NCBI RefSeq assembly: GCF_001517545.1
Contig: NZ_FBYA01000003.1
Location: 253,509-317,508, forward strand
Direction: 5' to 3'
Source: Limnohabitans sp. Rim47
Lineage (GTDB): Bacteria > Pseudomonadota > Gammaproteobacteria > Burkholderiales > Burkholderiaceae_C
DNA length: 64,000 nt
Both the position numbers and the translations under genes were made by a program. Below are positions 50,874 through 59,354 of this stretch, one piece after another (the stretch's first letter is position 1; every line of letters begins with the position of its first letter). Under the pieces are notes generated by a model. That model made no database searches. It was given only the letters and a program-made list of their open reading frames with translations, and was not told the DNA's origin.

Positions 50874-53048
50874 TTAATGAGAGGTGTTCTGGCCGAAGCT
50901 TTTGACGCCAGCCCGGATCAGATCCGTGCTGATGTCCAGCGCCCAAGCCACGCAGGAGGCAATCAACATGTCGTCGGTGCTGAGTTTGCCGTTTTGCAAC
51001 AAGCGTGACACCGCAGGTCGTTTGGCGGACAACACGAGCGACTCGCGCGGGCCTTCACTCAAAACCAGCTGTCCGTCACGCCAGAAAGCCACGCGGCCCC
51101 CTGCGGCGAGATGGGCCAAAAGGCGAGGGTTGTTTTCGTCATCCGCGTAAAAAATTACATTGCCATCGCAATGGCGTGCCAGATCGACCGCTTGTTCGTC
51201 AGCCGCATTCAGCACGGCCGTGCCTTGCGGCAAGATCACATCGATTTGTGTGCGCACGTAGCTCGGCATTTTCTCGTCGTTGCCCGCGTACAAGTCGTCC
51301 AGACCTTGGGACTTGGGCATGCGTGTGACGACGCCCACTTGGCAACGGTCATAGGGCAAGCCCTCGGCCAGCAAATGGCGCACATCGCTTTCAAACACAG
51401 CGACTTCAACAGATCGGTTGATTAAAAGTCGCTGGGCATTGTCCCAGTCCATGCCGCCGTGGCTTTGCAGCTGGCGCTGGTTCATGTACAAGCCGTCCGC
51501 GCAGGCCAATCCGGTGTACAGGCCTTTCAGGTGCAACAGCCAAGCCACCAATTGCGCTGGGCGGGTCGTGTCGCCATCGCCCATGAGGCCAATCACCGGA
51601 ATGCGGCCGGTATCAGCAGGTTTGAACAAGTGATTGGCGATGGCCAGACCGACGGGGCGAGGCTGGCCGACGGCGGGTTTCAGGTGCATCAACAAGCCGG
51701 GGCCGGCATTGACCTCGACAATGGCGCCACCTTGTGCAGACAGTGGCTGTGAAATGTCTTGTGCAACCAGATCAACGCCCGCGATGTCCAGGCCCACGAC
51801 GCGTGCGGCCAGCACGGCTTGCGCGGCCACATCGGGGTGAACTTCGTCGGTCACATCCAGCGCCATGTTGCCGGTGCGCATGATGAGCACACTGCGGCCT
51901 TGTTCGGGCACGCTGTCAGCTGTCAAGCCTTGGCGTTTGAGTTCCAGCACCGAGGTGGTGTGTTCGTCTAGGCGGATGGTGTCGAGCGGAAAATCTTCTT
52001 CTTCGCCCCGGCGGGGATCGGAGTTGATCTGCAACTCGATCAGTTCGGACACGGTGTGCACACCATCGCCCACCACACTGGCTGTTTCGCCTTTGTTGGC
52101 CGCGGCCACATGGTCGCCGACCACGAGCAGGCGGTGTTCTTCGCCCCGGATAAAACTTTCAACGATGACTTCACTGCCTTCGGCCAGGGCAATGTCGTAG
52201 GCGGCTTCGATGTCTTCTTGTTTGGACAGTTCGAGTGACACGCCACGGGCATGGTTGCCATCGGTCGGTTTCAAGCACACGGGCAAGCCAATGTCTTGCG
52301 CTGCTTCCCAGGCCTCTGCGGGGCTGCCCACGATTTGACCTTGCGGCACAGGCACACCGCACATGCTGAGCAATTGCTTGGTCAGGTCTTTGTCTTTGGA
52401 GATGCCCTCGGCAATCGCGCTGGTGCGGTCGGTTTCGGCGGTCCAGATGCGACGCTGCTGGGCACCGTAGCCCAGTTGCACCAGGTTGCCATCGTTCAAG
52501 CGAATGGCAGGAATACCCCGGTCGCTGGCTGCATTCACGATGCTGGCCGTGCTCGGGCCGATGCACAGGCTATCGACCATCTGCTTGAGGCGGTTGACTT
52601 CGGTCTTGACATCAAAAGGGCGGTCTTCGATGGCGGCCAGGATCAGCTCACGCGCTGTCTCCAGTGCACTTCGGCTGACGTCTTCATGGCGTGTGCGGAT
52701 CACCACTTTGTAGATGCCTCGTGGCCCTGCCTCGCGGGCTTTGCCAAAACCGGTTTGCATGCCAGCCTGGGTTTGCAGTTCCAGTGCAACGTGTTCCAGG
52801 ACGTGGCCAGCCCAAGTGCCTTCTTCCAGGCGTTGCAAGAAGCCGCCACGTTCACCCACACTGCAGCGGTGTTCAATCAATCCGGGCAGCCAGTTTGTCA
52901 GACGTTGGTTGAAGCCAGGCAAGGTGTTCGAAGGGAAGTCTTCCAGCGCGCCAATGTCAATCAGCGCCTCCATGACAGGACGGTAAGTCCAGATGTTGGG
53001 ACCGCGCAAATGGGTCATGCGCAGAAATTGGATGTTTTTGGCGTTCAT
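50874..53048 (-). CDS. cphA': Cyanophycin synthetase paralogue CphA' with degenerate Mur-ligase half
   Basis: 724 residues, about 130 shorter than CphA. The N-domain and ATP-grasp are well kept (VCLKPTDGNHARGV at 258-270, GAIVEVNAGPGLLMHL near 441-456), but the P-loop position reads GLMGDGDTTRPA (487-498), where CphA has GTNGKTTT, and the later ARGGL and NMGGGDHLG motifs read DVRHL and RMPKSQGLDD; the C-terminal domain is missing. So one ligase site is probably dead. Ralstonia/Cupriavidus carry the same cphA'-cphA pair, where both are reported to matter for polymer synthesis. First gene of the pair, divergent from the ABC transporter gene. Confidence 0.9.
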   Translation of the reverse strand: MNAKNIQFLRMTHLRGPNIWTYRPVMEALIDIGALEDFPSNTLPGFNQRLTNWLPGLIEHRCSVGERGGFLQRLEEGTWAGHVLEHVALELQTQAGMQTGFGKAREAGPRGIYKVVIRTRHEDVSRSALETARELILAAIEDRPFDVKTEVNRLKQMVDSLCIGPSTASIVNAASDRGIPAIRLNDGNLVQLGYGAQQRRIWTAETDRTSAIAEGISKDKDLTKQLLSMCGVPVPQGQIVGSPAEAWEAAQDIGLPVCLKPTDGNHARGVSLELSKQEDIEAAYDIALAEGSEVIVESFIRGEEHRLLVVGDHVAAANKGETASVVGDGVHTVSELIELQINSDPRRGEEEDFPLDTIRLDEHTTSVLELKRQGLTADSVPEQGRSVLIMRTGNMALDVTDEVHPDVAAQAVLAARVVGLDIAGVDLVAQDISQPLSAQGGAIVEVNAGPGLLMHLKPAVGQPRPVGLAIANHLFKPADTGRIPVIGLMGDGDTTRPAQLVAWLLHLKGLYTGLACADGLYMNQRQLQSHGGMDWDNAQRLLINRSVEVAVFESDVRHLLAEGLPYDRCQVGVVTRMPKSQGLDDLYAGNDEKMPSYVRTQIDVILPQGTAVLNAADEQAVDLARHCDGNVIFYADDENNPRLLAHLAAGGRVAFWRDGQLVLSEGPRESLVLSAKRPAVSRLLQNGKLSTDDMLIASCVAWALDISTDLIRAGVKSFGQNTSH

Positions 53049-53216
53049 GAATGAAAAGGGCGGCTATACAATGACCGGCCCGTCACGGCGCTGGGAGATT
53101 GCTCTGGATTCAAAAGAGTCATGGACAGTTCATGTGCAGTCGTGTGCGACATCAATGGTTGTTTTTTGTCTCGTCGGCCGCCGTGGTCGTTCGAGTCGCT
53201 TCCGGTTCATCCTTCA

Positions 53217-55541
53217 ATGACATCAACTCCTACTTTGGCCGCTGCATCTCGTCAGGTTCTTCCCGACGCTTGGCAGGTTGAAGTCCATTCTTGTCTGCAA
53301 CCCGATGAAAACGCAACAGCCTGGCTGGAGGTTGACCTGGACGGCAGCTTGCGATTTGCCAAAAGTGCCGTCATTTTGACCGATCAGCGGGTCTTATCCC
53401 GCCTTGAAGGTGAAAAAAACTGGTCCAGCTGGGCTTTGCAGGCGGGTTTGTCTTTGAAACTCACTGACCATGCGGGTGTGGGGTGTCTGGCCTTGACCAG
53501 CCCAGAGGGGCAATTGGCGGTTTGGCGCTTCACGCTGGGCCTGCAGGCCGCAGTCGCCCGCTGGACCGCACAATTTGAGAGTCAGTTGGCGCAGCAGCTG
53601 ATGACATCGGGCAGTCCATCGGAAGGCCGTCCCTTGCAGGCGGTGTTGTCCGGCTCGGTGTGCCCGGTTTGCCAGACCGTCATGAGCGACGAGGACGAAG
53701 AGTGTCCGAGTTGCGGTCGGGAAGACCTGGCACCGCCTTCGACCTGGACGCTTTTCAAACTGTGGCGCTTTGCGCGGCCTTACCAGCGTTCTTTGCTCGC
53801 GGGTTTCTCGCTCACCTTGGCTGCGACGGCCGCCACTTTGGTACCGCCATACCTGACCATGCCGCTGATGGACGACATTCTGATTCCCTATCAGAACGGC
53901 AAAGAAATCGATCCCACGTTGGTGTCCATGTATTTGCTGGGCTTGCTGGCTTCTGCTTTGCTGGCTTGGGGTTTGGGCTGGGCCAAAACCTACATCTTGG
54001 CGCTGGTGTCCGAGCGCATCGGTGCTGACTTGCGCACCACCACTTATGAACATTTGCTCAAACTCTCTTTGGAGTACTTTGGCGGGCGGCGCACGGGCGA
54101 TTTGATTGCCCGGATCGGCAGCGAGACCGACCGCATCAACGTCTTCTTGTCGCTGCACCTGCTCGACTTTGCCACCGATGTGCTGATGATCTTGATGACG
54201 GCGGTCATCTTGTTCACCATCAACCCGACCTTGGCGCTGGTCACCTTGTTGCCCTTGCCTTTTATCGCTTGGTTGATCCATGTGGTGCGCGAAAAACTGC
54301 GCACCGGCTTTGAAAAGATCGACCGTGTCTGGGCCGAAGTGACCAACGTGCTGACCGACACCATTCCCGGCATCCGTGTGGTCAAAGCGTTTGCGCAAGA
54401 AGACCGTGAGGCCCAGCGCTTCAAGGACGCCAACAAACACAACCTGTTGGTCAATGACCGATTGAACCGAGTGTGGTCTTTGTTCTCGCCCACGGTCACC
54501 TTGATGACCGAGATCGGCCTTTTGGTGGTCTGGGGTTTTGGCATCTGGTTGGTCTCGGACGACCAGATCACCGTCGGTGTGTTGACCGCATTTTTGGCCT
54601 ACATCGGCCGCTTTTACAGCCGCCTTGATTCGATGAGCCGGATCGTCTCGAACACGCAAAAGGCGGCTTCGGGGGCCAAGCGCATTTTTGACATCCTTGA
54701 CCATGTGTCCAGCGTGCCCGAGCCCCTGAACCCGGTGGCTTTGCCGCCCCAGGTGCAAGGCCGCATTACCGTGCGCGATGCGGGGTTCCGCTATGGCAAC
54801 CGCGCAGTTATTCGCCAACTCAACCTCGATATCCAGCCCGGCCAGATGATCGGTTTGGTGGGCCACAGCGGCTCGGGCAAGAGCACCTTGGTCAACCTGA
54901 TTTGCCGTTTTTACGACTTGACCGATGGCGCGATTGAGCTGGACGGCACCGACATTCGTCAGCTGAAAGTCGCCGACTACCGCCGTCAAATCGGCTTGGT
55001 GTTGCAAGAGCCCTTCTTGTTCTTTGGCACCATCGCCGACAACATTGCCTATGGCAAGCCCGAAGCCACCCGCGAAGAAATCGTCGCGGCGGCCCGTGCG
55101 GCGCATGCCCACGAGTTCATCTTGCGCATGCCGCAGGGCTATGACTCGCTGGTGGGTGAACGCGGTCAGGGTTTGTCAGGCGGCGAGCGCCAGCGCATTT
55201 CGATTGCCCGCGCCTTGCTCATCAACCCGCGCATTTTGATTTTGGACGAGGCCACGTCCGCCGTGGACACCGAGACCGAAAAAGAGATTCAAAAAGCCCT
55301 GGACAACTTGGTGCGTGGTCGCACCACCATCGCCATTGCCCACCGTTTGTCGACCTTGCGCAAGGCCGACCGTCTGGTGGTGATGGACAAAGGCGTGGTG
55401 GTGGAAGAGGGCACGCACGATGTGTTGATAGAGGCCCAAGGCGCTTATTGGCGTTTGTACGAAGCCCAGCAGCGCCAGGCCGAAACCGAAGCGGTTTTGG
55501 GTGGCAGCCTGGAAGTCACAGAACAAAAGGTGAGCGCATGA
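53217..55541 (+). CDS. Cyanophycin-locus ABC exporter with N-terminal domain and zinc-ribbon-like motif
   Basis: 774 residues. An N-terminal non-membrane domain (about 15-130, beta-rich, perhaps PH-like) is followed by a four-cysteine motif CPVC (149-152) and CPSC (163-166) spaced like a zinc ribbon, then a type IV exporter membrane domain (about 190-480, six helices), and the ATPase: Walker A GHSGSGKST (549-557), signature LSGGE (653-657), Walker B ILILDEA (673-679). NCBI annotation uses the name cyanophycin metabolism-associated ABC transporter for this family; substrate unknown. Start MTSTPTLAAASR at 53217 is best; an upstream ATG at 53121 is less likely. Stop overlaps the DUF1854 gene. 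Confidence 0.88.
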   Translation: MTSTPTLAAASRQVLPDAWQVEVHSCLQPDENATAWLEVDLDGSLRFAKSAVILTDQRVLSRLEGEKNWSSWALQAGLSLKLTDHAGVGCLALTSPEGQLAVWRFTLGLQAAVARWTAQFESQLAQQLMTSGSPSEGRPLQAVLSGSVCPVCQTVMSDEDEECPSCGREDLAPPSTWTLFKLWRFARPYQRSLLAGFSLTLAATAATLVPPYLTMPLMDDILIPYQNGKEIDPTLVSMYLLGLLASALLAWGLGWAKTYILALVSERIGADLRTTTYEHLLKLSLEYFGGRRTGDLIARIGSETDRINVFLSLHLLDFATDVLMILMTAVILFTINPTLALVTLLPLPFIAWLIHVVREKLRTGFEKIDRVWAEVTNVLTDTIPGIRVVKAFAQEDREAQRFKDANKHNLLVNDRLNRVWSLFSPTVTLMTEIGLLVVWGFGIWLVSDDQITVGVLTAFLAYIGRFYSRLDSMSRIVSNTQKAASGAKRIFDILDHVSSVPEPLNPVALPPQVQGRITVRDAGFRYGNRAVIRQLNLDIQPGQMIGLVGHSGSGKSTLVNLICRFYDLTDGAIELDGTDIRQLKVADYRRQIGLVLQEPFLFFGTIADNIAYGKPEATREEIVAAARAAHAHEFILRMPQGYDSLVGERGQGLSGGERQRISIARALLINPRILILDEATSAVDTETEKEIQKALDNLVRGRTTIAIAHRLSTLRKADRLVVMDKGVVVEEGTHDVLIEAQGAYWRLYEAQQRQAETEAVLGGSLEVTEQKVSA

Positions 55542-56002
55542 GCCCGTTTGACTTGCAACGCGATGCGTTTGGCCGTTGGGTGTTGACGATGCCAGACGGT
55601 ACGCAGTTTGTGCCTGTGACGGCTTTGCGTGCCTATCCCGTGTCGGCCCCTGACGCGGGCGTGGCGCTGATGGACGCGGACGGGCGTGAGATCGTCTGGA
55701 TCGATGCGCTGGCGCAACTCGACATGTCACTGCATGACAAGGTGGTGCAGGCCCTGAACGAGCGCGAGTTCTTGCCCGAAATCCTGCAACTGACGGACGT
55801 CAGCAGCTTTGCCACGCCCAGCACCTGGTCGGTATTGACTGACCGGGGTGTCACCCAGTTTTTGCTTAAAGGCGAAGAAGACATCCGCCGCCTGACCGGC
55901 ACGGTGCTGCTCATCAACGACGCCAATGGCGTGCAATTCATGATCCGTGACTTGGCGGCCATGGACAAGCACTCGCGCAAACTGCTCGACCGTTTTTTGT
56001 AG
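55538..56002 (+). CDS. DUF1854 protein associated with cyanophycin metabolism
   Basis: 154 residues, no signal or membrane segment. Seen: QRDAFGRWVLTMPDGTQFVPVTALRAYPVSAPDAGVALMDADGREIVWI, then ALNEREFLPEILQLTDVSSFATPSTWSVLTDRGVTQFLLKGEEDIRRL, ending in KHSRKLLDRFL. This is the DUF1854 family, known in annotation as linked with cyanophycin genes but of unknown function. ATGA overlap with the ABC gene means coupled translation, suggesting a soluble partner of the exporter. Confidence 0.88.
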   Translation: MSPFDLQRDAFGRWVLTMPDGTQFVPVTALRAYPVSAPDAGVALMDADGREIVWIDALAQLDMSLHDKVVQALNEREFLPEILQLTDVSSFATPSTWSVLTDRGVTQFLLKGEEDIRRLTGTVLLINDANGVQFMIRDLAAMDKHSRKLLDRFL

Positions 56003-56140
56003 ATCGCGCTTCGGCGTCGACCATGACAGCTTCTACCGCGAAGCTGGAACTTGTCCTGGACCCTGAAGTGCCTGTGCAGAGCAGGGTAGGTCAGAGCAAA
56101 AAAACAAAGCAAAACGAAGAGACGTCAATCACCCGTTTGG

Positions 56141-57505
56141 CTACAAAGGCCAGACAGAGCCGTGTTCAGGCACCATGGCACGCCACTTGACTTCATGTTC
56201 GATGCGTTGGCGCAGCATGTCGGATGCCTCGCGTTCACCGTGCACCACATACACCTGACCTGGCGCACTGGGCATTTTGTGCAGCCAACTCAAGAGTTGG
56301 TTCGCGTCGGCGTGGGCCGAGGCCGATTCGATCTGTGCCACTTCAGCACGCACCGCGACTTCCTGCGCATGGATGCGCACGCTGGATTGCCCGCTGGCCA
56401 GCGCCGCGCCACGGGTGCCAGGGGCCTGATAGCCCGTCAGGATGATCAAGTTGCGGTGATCGCCCAGGTACTGCGCCAAGTGGTGCAAGACCCGCCCGCC
56501 CGTGGCCATGCCGCTGGCAGCCAGGATCACCATGGGCCCGTGTCGGCGTGCCAGTGATTTTGATTGCTCGGGGGTTTCCAGCATGGTGGCCGCATGGTCC
56601 ATGTTGCGCACTTCTTGTGCGTTCAGTCGGTGCTCATCCGGGTGGCGTTCAAACAAAGCAGTGGTGTGGATGGCCATGGGGCTGTCCAGAAAAATTGGCA
56701 AACCTCTCGGTATTTCCCCTGCCGCCTTGAGCTGCGCGATGGTGTGCAACACAGCTTGCGCCCGCCCCACCGCAAACACAGGCACCACGGCCACACCGCC
56801 ACGAGCAGCCAATTTTTTCAACAGAGGCCCGAGTTCTTCGAACAGTTTTTCTTTGGGGTGCTGGCGGTTGCCGTAGGTCGATTCGATCAAGACGGTGTCG
56901 GCCTGCGGCGGTGGCTCGGGCGGCTTCATCAAGGGGTCATCGGGACGGCCCAGATCGCCTGAAAATAAAATGCGCCGACCGCCCACATCCAACAACAAAC
57001 TGGCGGCGCCCAAAATGTGGCCGGCCGGCTGAAAGCGGGCCTTCCAGCCGCGGATGGGCTCAAACCACTGCCCCTGATGCTCTGCGTGCAACTGTTTGAG
57101 GCAGTGGATGGCCTCTTGTTGGGTGTAAAGCGGCAGGGCGGGCGCGTGTTTGGAAAAGCCATGTCGGTTGGCAAAAAAAGCATCTTCTTCCTGAATGTGC
57201 CCGCTGTCAGGCAACAAGATGCTGACCAGATCGCAAGTGGCTGAGGTGGCATGTACCCGACCCCGAAAACCGTTTTTGACCAGCAAGGGCAAATACCCGC
57301 TGTGGTCGAGGTGTGCATGGGTCAGCACCACCGCATCGATGTTCGTGGGGTTAGCAGGCAGAGGGTTCCAGTTGCGCAAGCGCAGCTGTTTGTAACCCTG
57401 AAACAAGCCGCAATCGACCAGCAGACGCTTCTGGTTGTGCTCAATCAGGTATTTGGAGCCGGTGACGGTGTCGGCCCCTCCAAGGAAGGTGATGGTGGCG
57501 CTCAT
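56141..57505 (-). CDS. MBL-fold beta-CASP nuclease, CPSF/RNA exonuclease-like
   Basis: 454 residues. Metallo-beta-lactamase motifs: DCGLFQG, THAHLDHSG (motif 2), GHILGAAS, SGDLGR; then beta-CASP: ESTYGNR, DSPMAIHTTALF, ASGMATGGRVLHHL and the C-terminal VHGEREA. This layout is shared with archaeal CPSF and bacterial TTHA0252-type RNA endonuclease/exonucleases with two zinc ions. RNA processing is likely but unproven. Its promoter would lie in the repeat-filled region upstream. Confidence 0.88.
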   Translation of the reverse strand: MSATITFLGGADTVTGSKYLIEHNQKRLLVDCGLFQGYKQLRLRNWNPLPANPTNIDAVVLTHAHLDHSGYLPLLVKNGFRGRVHATSATCDLVSILLPDSGHIQEEDAFFANRHGFSKHAPALPLYTQQEAIHCLKQLHAEHQGQWFEPIRGWKARFQPAGHILGAASLLLDVGGRRILFSGDLGRPDDPLMKPPEPPPQADTVLIESTYGNRQHPKEKLFEELGPLLKKLAARGGVAVVPVFAVGRAQAVLHTIAQLKAAGEIPRGLPIFLDSPMAIHTTALFERHPDEHRLNAQEVRNMDHAATMLETPEQSKSLARRHGPMVILAASGMATGGRVLHHLAQYLGDHRNLIILTGYQAPGTRGAALASGQSSVRIHAQEVAVRAEVAQIESASAHADANQLLSWLHKMPSAPGQVYVVHGEREASDMLRQRIEHEVKWRAMVPEHGSVWPL

Positions 57506-57580
57506 GCTGGCATGCTGCGCTCAAAATAAACAAGGGCGTTTGAGGCAAGTCATGCTGACGCTTGTTTTGCCAAACCGACG

Positions 57581-57740
57581 CACTGATTGCTATACCCGAG
57601 CACTAACTGTCATACCCGCCCACTAACTGTCGTACCCGCGCACTAACTGTCACACCCCCCCACTAACTGTCATACCCGCGCACTAACTGTCATACCCGCG
57701 CACTAACTGTCATACCCGCGCACTAACTGTCATACCCGCG
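57581..57740. repeat. 20-bp tandem repeat array (eight units)
   Basis: Eight directly abutting units of CACTAACTGTCATACCCGCG; the first (57581-57600) is degenerate, four units (57661-57740) are identical, others differ by one to three bases. There are no spacers. The last unit runs into a palindromic element, and the GTCATACCCGCG part of the unit equals the left end of that element, so the array probably arose by repeated duplication of it. Confidence 0.9.
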
Positions 57741-58032
57741 CATGCGGGTATCCATGGCGGCCGAAGGCATGGACCCCCGATCCAGTCGGGGGTGACCATT
57801 CACGTGTCATGCCTGGACCCTATTTGTCATACCCGCACCCTATTTGTCGTACCCGCGCACCAACTGTCATACCCGCGCATGCGGGTATCCATGGCGGCCG
57901 AAGGCATGGACCCCCGATCCAGTCGGGGGTGACCATTCACGTGTCATGCCCGCACCCTATTTGTCATACCCGCGCATGCGGGTATCCATGCAATTCGAAG
58001 GCCTAGACCCCCGATCGCGTCGGGAGTGACAA
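57731..58032. repeat. Palindromic repeat elements (two full, one diverged copy)
   Basis: Copies at about 57731-57797, 57869-57934 and 57964-58030 (diverged) share: GTCATACCCGCGCATGCGGG, TATCCATGGCGGCCGAAGGC, ATGGACCCCCGATCCAGTCG and GGGGTGACCA. Short links (CCATTCACGTGTCATGCC, CACCCTATTTGTCATACC) join them. Same family as at 23.3-23.6 kb. With the tandem array they fill the 559-base gap between the beta-CASP gene and dnaJ. Confidence 0.85.
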
Positions 58033-58064
58033 AGGTAAGGCAGGTCGCAGCTGACAAACGCAGC

Positions 58065-59207
58065 TCAACCGCCGAAAAAGCCTTTCAGCTTGTCGGTCCA
58101 GCTCTCGCCACTGGGCTGGTGTTTGCCGCCACCTTTGGACAGCGACTCGTCAAACTCTTTGAGCAGCTTGCGCTGGTGCTCGGTCAGTTTGACGGGGGTC
58201 TCCACCGTGATGTGGCAATACAGATCGCCGGGGTAGCTGCCGCGCACACCCTTGATGCCCTTGCCGCGCAGGCGGAACTGTTTGCCGGTCTGGGTGCCTT
58301 CGGGGATGTCGATGGCCGCTTTTCCACCCAAAGTGGGTACATCGATTTCGCCACCCAAAGCCGCTTTGGTGAAGCTGATCGGCACGGCGCAGTGCAAGTC
58401 GTCGCCATCGCGCTCAAAAATAGAATGCTTCTTGAGTCGGATCTCGATGAACAGATCGCCTGGAGGCCCACCGTTGGTGCCGGGTTCGCCATTGCCCGCG
58501 CTGCGAATGCGCATGCCGTCGTCGATGCCTGCCGGGATTTTGACTTCCAGTGTCTTTTGTTTTTTGACTTTGCCTTGTCCGTGACAAGTGCCGCAGGGCT
58601 CGGGGATGATTTTTCCGGTCCCTCGGCATTGCGGGCAGGTTTGTTGCACGCTGAAAAAGCCCTGACGCATTTGCACTTGGCCTTGGCCATGGCAAGTCGA
58701 GCAGGTTTTGGCGCTGGTGCCTGGCTTGGCTCCGGTGCCGCTACAGGTGTCGCAGGCGTCCCAGCTTGGGATGCGCAGTTGCGAGTCTTTGCCGTTGGCC
58801 GCTTCTTCGAGCGTGATTTCCATCGCGTAGCTCAGGTCTGCGCCACGGAAAACTTGACGGCCACCGCCTCGCCCGCCCCGGCCTTGGCCACCAAAAATGT
58901 CACCAAAGATGTCGCCAAACGCATCACCAAAACCACCAAAGCCCTCGGCACCGCCGCGCATGTTCGGGTCGACGCCGGCGTGGCCGTGCTGGTCATAGGC
59001 CGCGCGTTTTTGCGCGTCCGACAGCATTTCGTAGGCCTCTTTGACTTCTTTGAATTTGGCCTCGGCTTCTTTGGCTTTGGCGTCTTCGCCCTGGTTGCGA
59101 TCAGGGTGGTACTTCATCGCCAGCTTGCGATAAGCCTTTTTGATGTCTTCGTCCGAGGCGTTTTTGGCAACGCCCAGCACTTCGTAAAAATCTCGTTTTG
59201 TCGCCAT
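58065..59207 (-). CDS. dnaJ: Chaperone DnaJ
   Basis: 380 residues: J domain with HPD (YHPDRNQG, about 32-38), a Gly/Phe-rich region (GGFGDAFGDIFGDIFGG, 85-110), four CxxCxGxG zinc repeats (CDTCSGTG, CSTCHGQG, CPQCRGTG, CGTCHGQG), and the peptide-binding C-terminal domain. Co-chaperone that loads clients on DnaK and stimulates its ATPase. Last gene of grpE-dnaK-dnaJ; a terminator-like hairpin and a REP-like element lie between dnaK and dnaJ. Confidence 0.98.
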   Translation of the reverse strand: MATKRDFYEVLGVAKNASDEDIKKAYRKLAMKYHPDRNQGEDAKAKEAEAKFKEVKEAYEMLSDAQKRAAYDQHGHAGVDPNMRGGAEGFGGFGDAFGDIFGDIFGGQGRGGRGGGRQVFRGADLSYAMEITLEEAANGKDSQLRIPSWDACDTCSGTGAKPGTSAKTCSTCHGQGQVQMRQGFFSVQQTCPQCRGTGKIIPEPCGTCHGQGKVKKQKTLEVKIPAGIDDGMRIRSAGNGEPGTNGGPPGDLFIEIRLKKHSIFERDGDDLHCAVPISFTKAALGGEIDVPTLGGKAAIDIPEGTQTGKQFRLRGKGIKGVRGSYPGDLYCHITVETPVKLTEHQRKLLKEFDESLSKGGGKHQPSGESWTDKLKGFFGG

Positions 59208-59240
59208 GACTTTGGACCCTGGCCTTCAGGCCGTTTCATG

Positions 59241-59272
59241 CAAAAAGCGTCCCGAGCCATGCTCGGGACGCT
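59241..59272 (-). terminator. Terminator-like hairpin between dnaK and dnaJ
   Basis: AGCGTCCCGAGC and GCTCGGGACGCT form a 12-bp perfect stem with a three-base loop; on the minus strand it is followed by TTTTTG. It could lower dnaJ expression relative to dnaK. Confidence 0.7.
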
Positions 59273-59283
59273 GCAGCTTGTGG

Positions 59284-59337
59284 GTGGGAGGCCGATCCTG
59301 CGGCCGAATGTATTCGCGAGCGGGGGCTCGCTCCCAC
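59284..59337. repeat. REP-like palindromic element between dnaK and dnaJ
   Basis: GTGGGAG at one end pairs with CTCCCAC at the other; inside are GCGAGC/GCTCGC and GGCCG/CGGCC stems. Read on the minus strand it begins GTGGGAGCGAGCCCCCGCTC, close in style to the REP sequences of pseudomonads. Only one copy is seen in the window. Confidence 0.6.
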
Positions 59338-59354
59338 AACATCACAGAGGGCAA

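Noticed and set aside
53065..53072. TATACAAT as a promoter -10 for the ABC exporter gene
   Set aside because: The -10 match is fair but the expected -35 falls on the cphA' start codon and does not match; not enough to call.
57581..58032. CRISPR array
   Set aside because: Units abut directly with no unique spacers, the unit is only 20 bases, and the larger elements are palindromic intergenic repeats. No cas genes are nearby.
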